A stretch of 64,000 bases of DNA from assembly GCA_025618425.1 (NCBI GenBank), contig CM046832.1, positions 20,885,917 through 20,949,916 on the forward strand, in the 5' to 3' direction. A program made the position numbers and the translations under genes. Of this stretch, positions 63,110 to 64,000 are shown one piece after another. The DNA comes from Heliocidaris tuberculata (taxonomy: Eukaryota > Echinodermata > Echinoidea > Camarodonta > Echinometridae). Within the stretch, counting starts at the first letter, position 1; each line of letters starts with the position of its first letter. The notes under the pieces were generated by a model. That model saw only the letters and a program-made list of their open reading frames with translations, did not search any database and had not been told where the DNA came from.

Positions 63110-63220
63110 TATCATAAAAACGCAACTAAAGAATCAAACGCGAACCCTAAATGCATGACCCTCATTGGCTGAAAATAAAGTTGTTTTATTTTTTTGGTTT
63201 AGTTTATAAGCGTAACTTTC
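63110..63220 (-). mobile_element. Decayed copy of the 21931-22067 MITE
   Basis: ATCATAAAAACGCAACT, CCTCATTGGCTGAAAATAA and AAGTTGTTTTATTTTTTTGG align with the reverse complement of the 21.9-kb element's arm, core (GATTGGTTGAAAATC) and second arm. Confidence 0.5.
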
Positions 63221-63825
63221 TGTTAAAAAGGTTTTCGTAATCCTGCCTAAATCTTGCTAGTCCTACATTATGGGGATTCCTCTGGACTTCAGTACTAATC
63301 TCATACCGTATTTAGTTAGAGTATTTCTCTTGGATGAGATTTCTTCTAACCAGAACCTTTAACATCAATCTCTATATGATTGAAAGGTAACGATGACGAT
63401 TAAGGCAGCCAATATGCCATGACTAACTCGTGAGAAGTAAAAGATTACTTCAAAAGATTAATTTCGAGGTTTATATCCTCAACCATTTCTCTCATCAATC
63501 TTATAACAACTACTGTATGCGGGATTCATTGACACAGTTTTACCTTGAAATAAAATGTACTATTGAAAACTGAGAGAGGCGTTGCGCTTGCTGTTTGATA
63601 TTTTTTTGGAAATAGTCATAATTTTCTATTTTTGGCACAAAATGTACTTATTTCATATTCACAATGTATTTTCAAAAATTATTACTGATATATTGACGTT
63701 TATTGACGTTGTATTAAAATTATTTTTAAAGGCGCTTGTATTATTCAGTTTTTGGATTATCATTCAATTTTTGAGTTATTTGATATCAGAGGGCAGCCTG
63801 CTTTCCAGAAAAGAAGAGTTTCTCT

Positions 63826-64000
63826 CTCTTTCTCTCTGTGCGCTTCTGTCTTTTTGTCTGTCTCTGTCTCTGTCTATCTGTCTGTCTGTATCTGTCTCTG
63901 TCTCTGTGTGTCTATATCTGTCTCTGTGTCTTATGTCTGCCTGTATTTGTGTCTTTCTGTCTGCCTGTCTGTCCCTGTCTCTGTCTGTCTGTCTGTCTGT
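63826..64000. repeat. (TCTG)n / (TC)n compound microsatellite, continues past the edge
   Basis: CTGTCTGT and CTCTGTCTCTGT runs up to the last base. Confidence 0.9.

Overview
The window looks like a gene-poor, AT-rich stretch of nuclear DNA from a marine invertebrate, most likely an echinoderm (sea-urchin-like). The sequence shows spliced genes with GT-AG introns, many long (CT)n/(GA)n tracts, very frequent poly-C/poly-G runs, tRNA-derived SINEs and many short inverted-repeat elements (MITEs). The echinoderm call rests on recalled resemblance of one SINE body, the GGGCCCTGTTTCATAA-type MITE and the general repeat texture. No database search was possible, so the taxon is an inference.

Only one gene can be built with confidence. 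It is a MADF-domain (MADF/BESS, Adf-1-like) gene on the minus strand at 1-1849, read from 1849 leftwards and running off the left edge. Three coding exons (1477-1849, 753-931 and 1-406) join with matching phases and canonical splice sites, and the MADF domain is split across intron 1. Just beyond its start, on the plus strand at 3084-3171, lies an exon-like segment encoding a C-terminal leucine zipper (C/EBP- or Fos/ATF-like) ending in a stop; its basic-region exon is not visible here.

The remaining ~60 kb holds no convincing protein-coding gene and is dominated by repeats. 4.5-5.8 kb: a CAGTGGCG MITE, a CT tract and three copies of one tRNA-derived SINE, one with an intact tRNA-like cloverleaf. 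8.2-8.8 kb: a TIR-bounded element carrying four copies of a 16-bp GGTCAC/GTGACC palindrome at ~190-bp spacing. 10.4-11.3 kb: a MITE and a modular 'AGCTCATC' repeat. 14.8-17.3 kb: MITEs, a CT minisatellite and a perfect 28-bp hairpin. 19.9-22.7 kb: a higher-order tandem array of alternating 390/400-bp units, then four MITE-class elements. 23.8-24.2 kb: a long foldback. 29-37 kb: SINEs and short TIR elements. 46.5-53.6 kb: a hairpin, a tandem duplication, a degenerate minisatellite element, and a foldback made of a 15-bp minisatellite in two opposite orientations. 56.8-62.2 kb: three MITEs, one with piggyBac-like TTAA ends and one with ~60-bp TIRs carrying a nested insertion. The right edge has AT and TCTG microsatellites and a decayed copy of the 21.9-kb MITE.

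Most other open frames are shadows of simple repeats or chance frames in AT-rich DNA. The notable content is therefore one unrecognised spliced regulatory gene, a possible bZIP exon beside it, and a dense, varied set of non-autonomous elements whose internal architecture is the most unusual part of the window.
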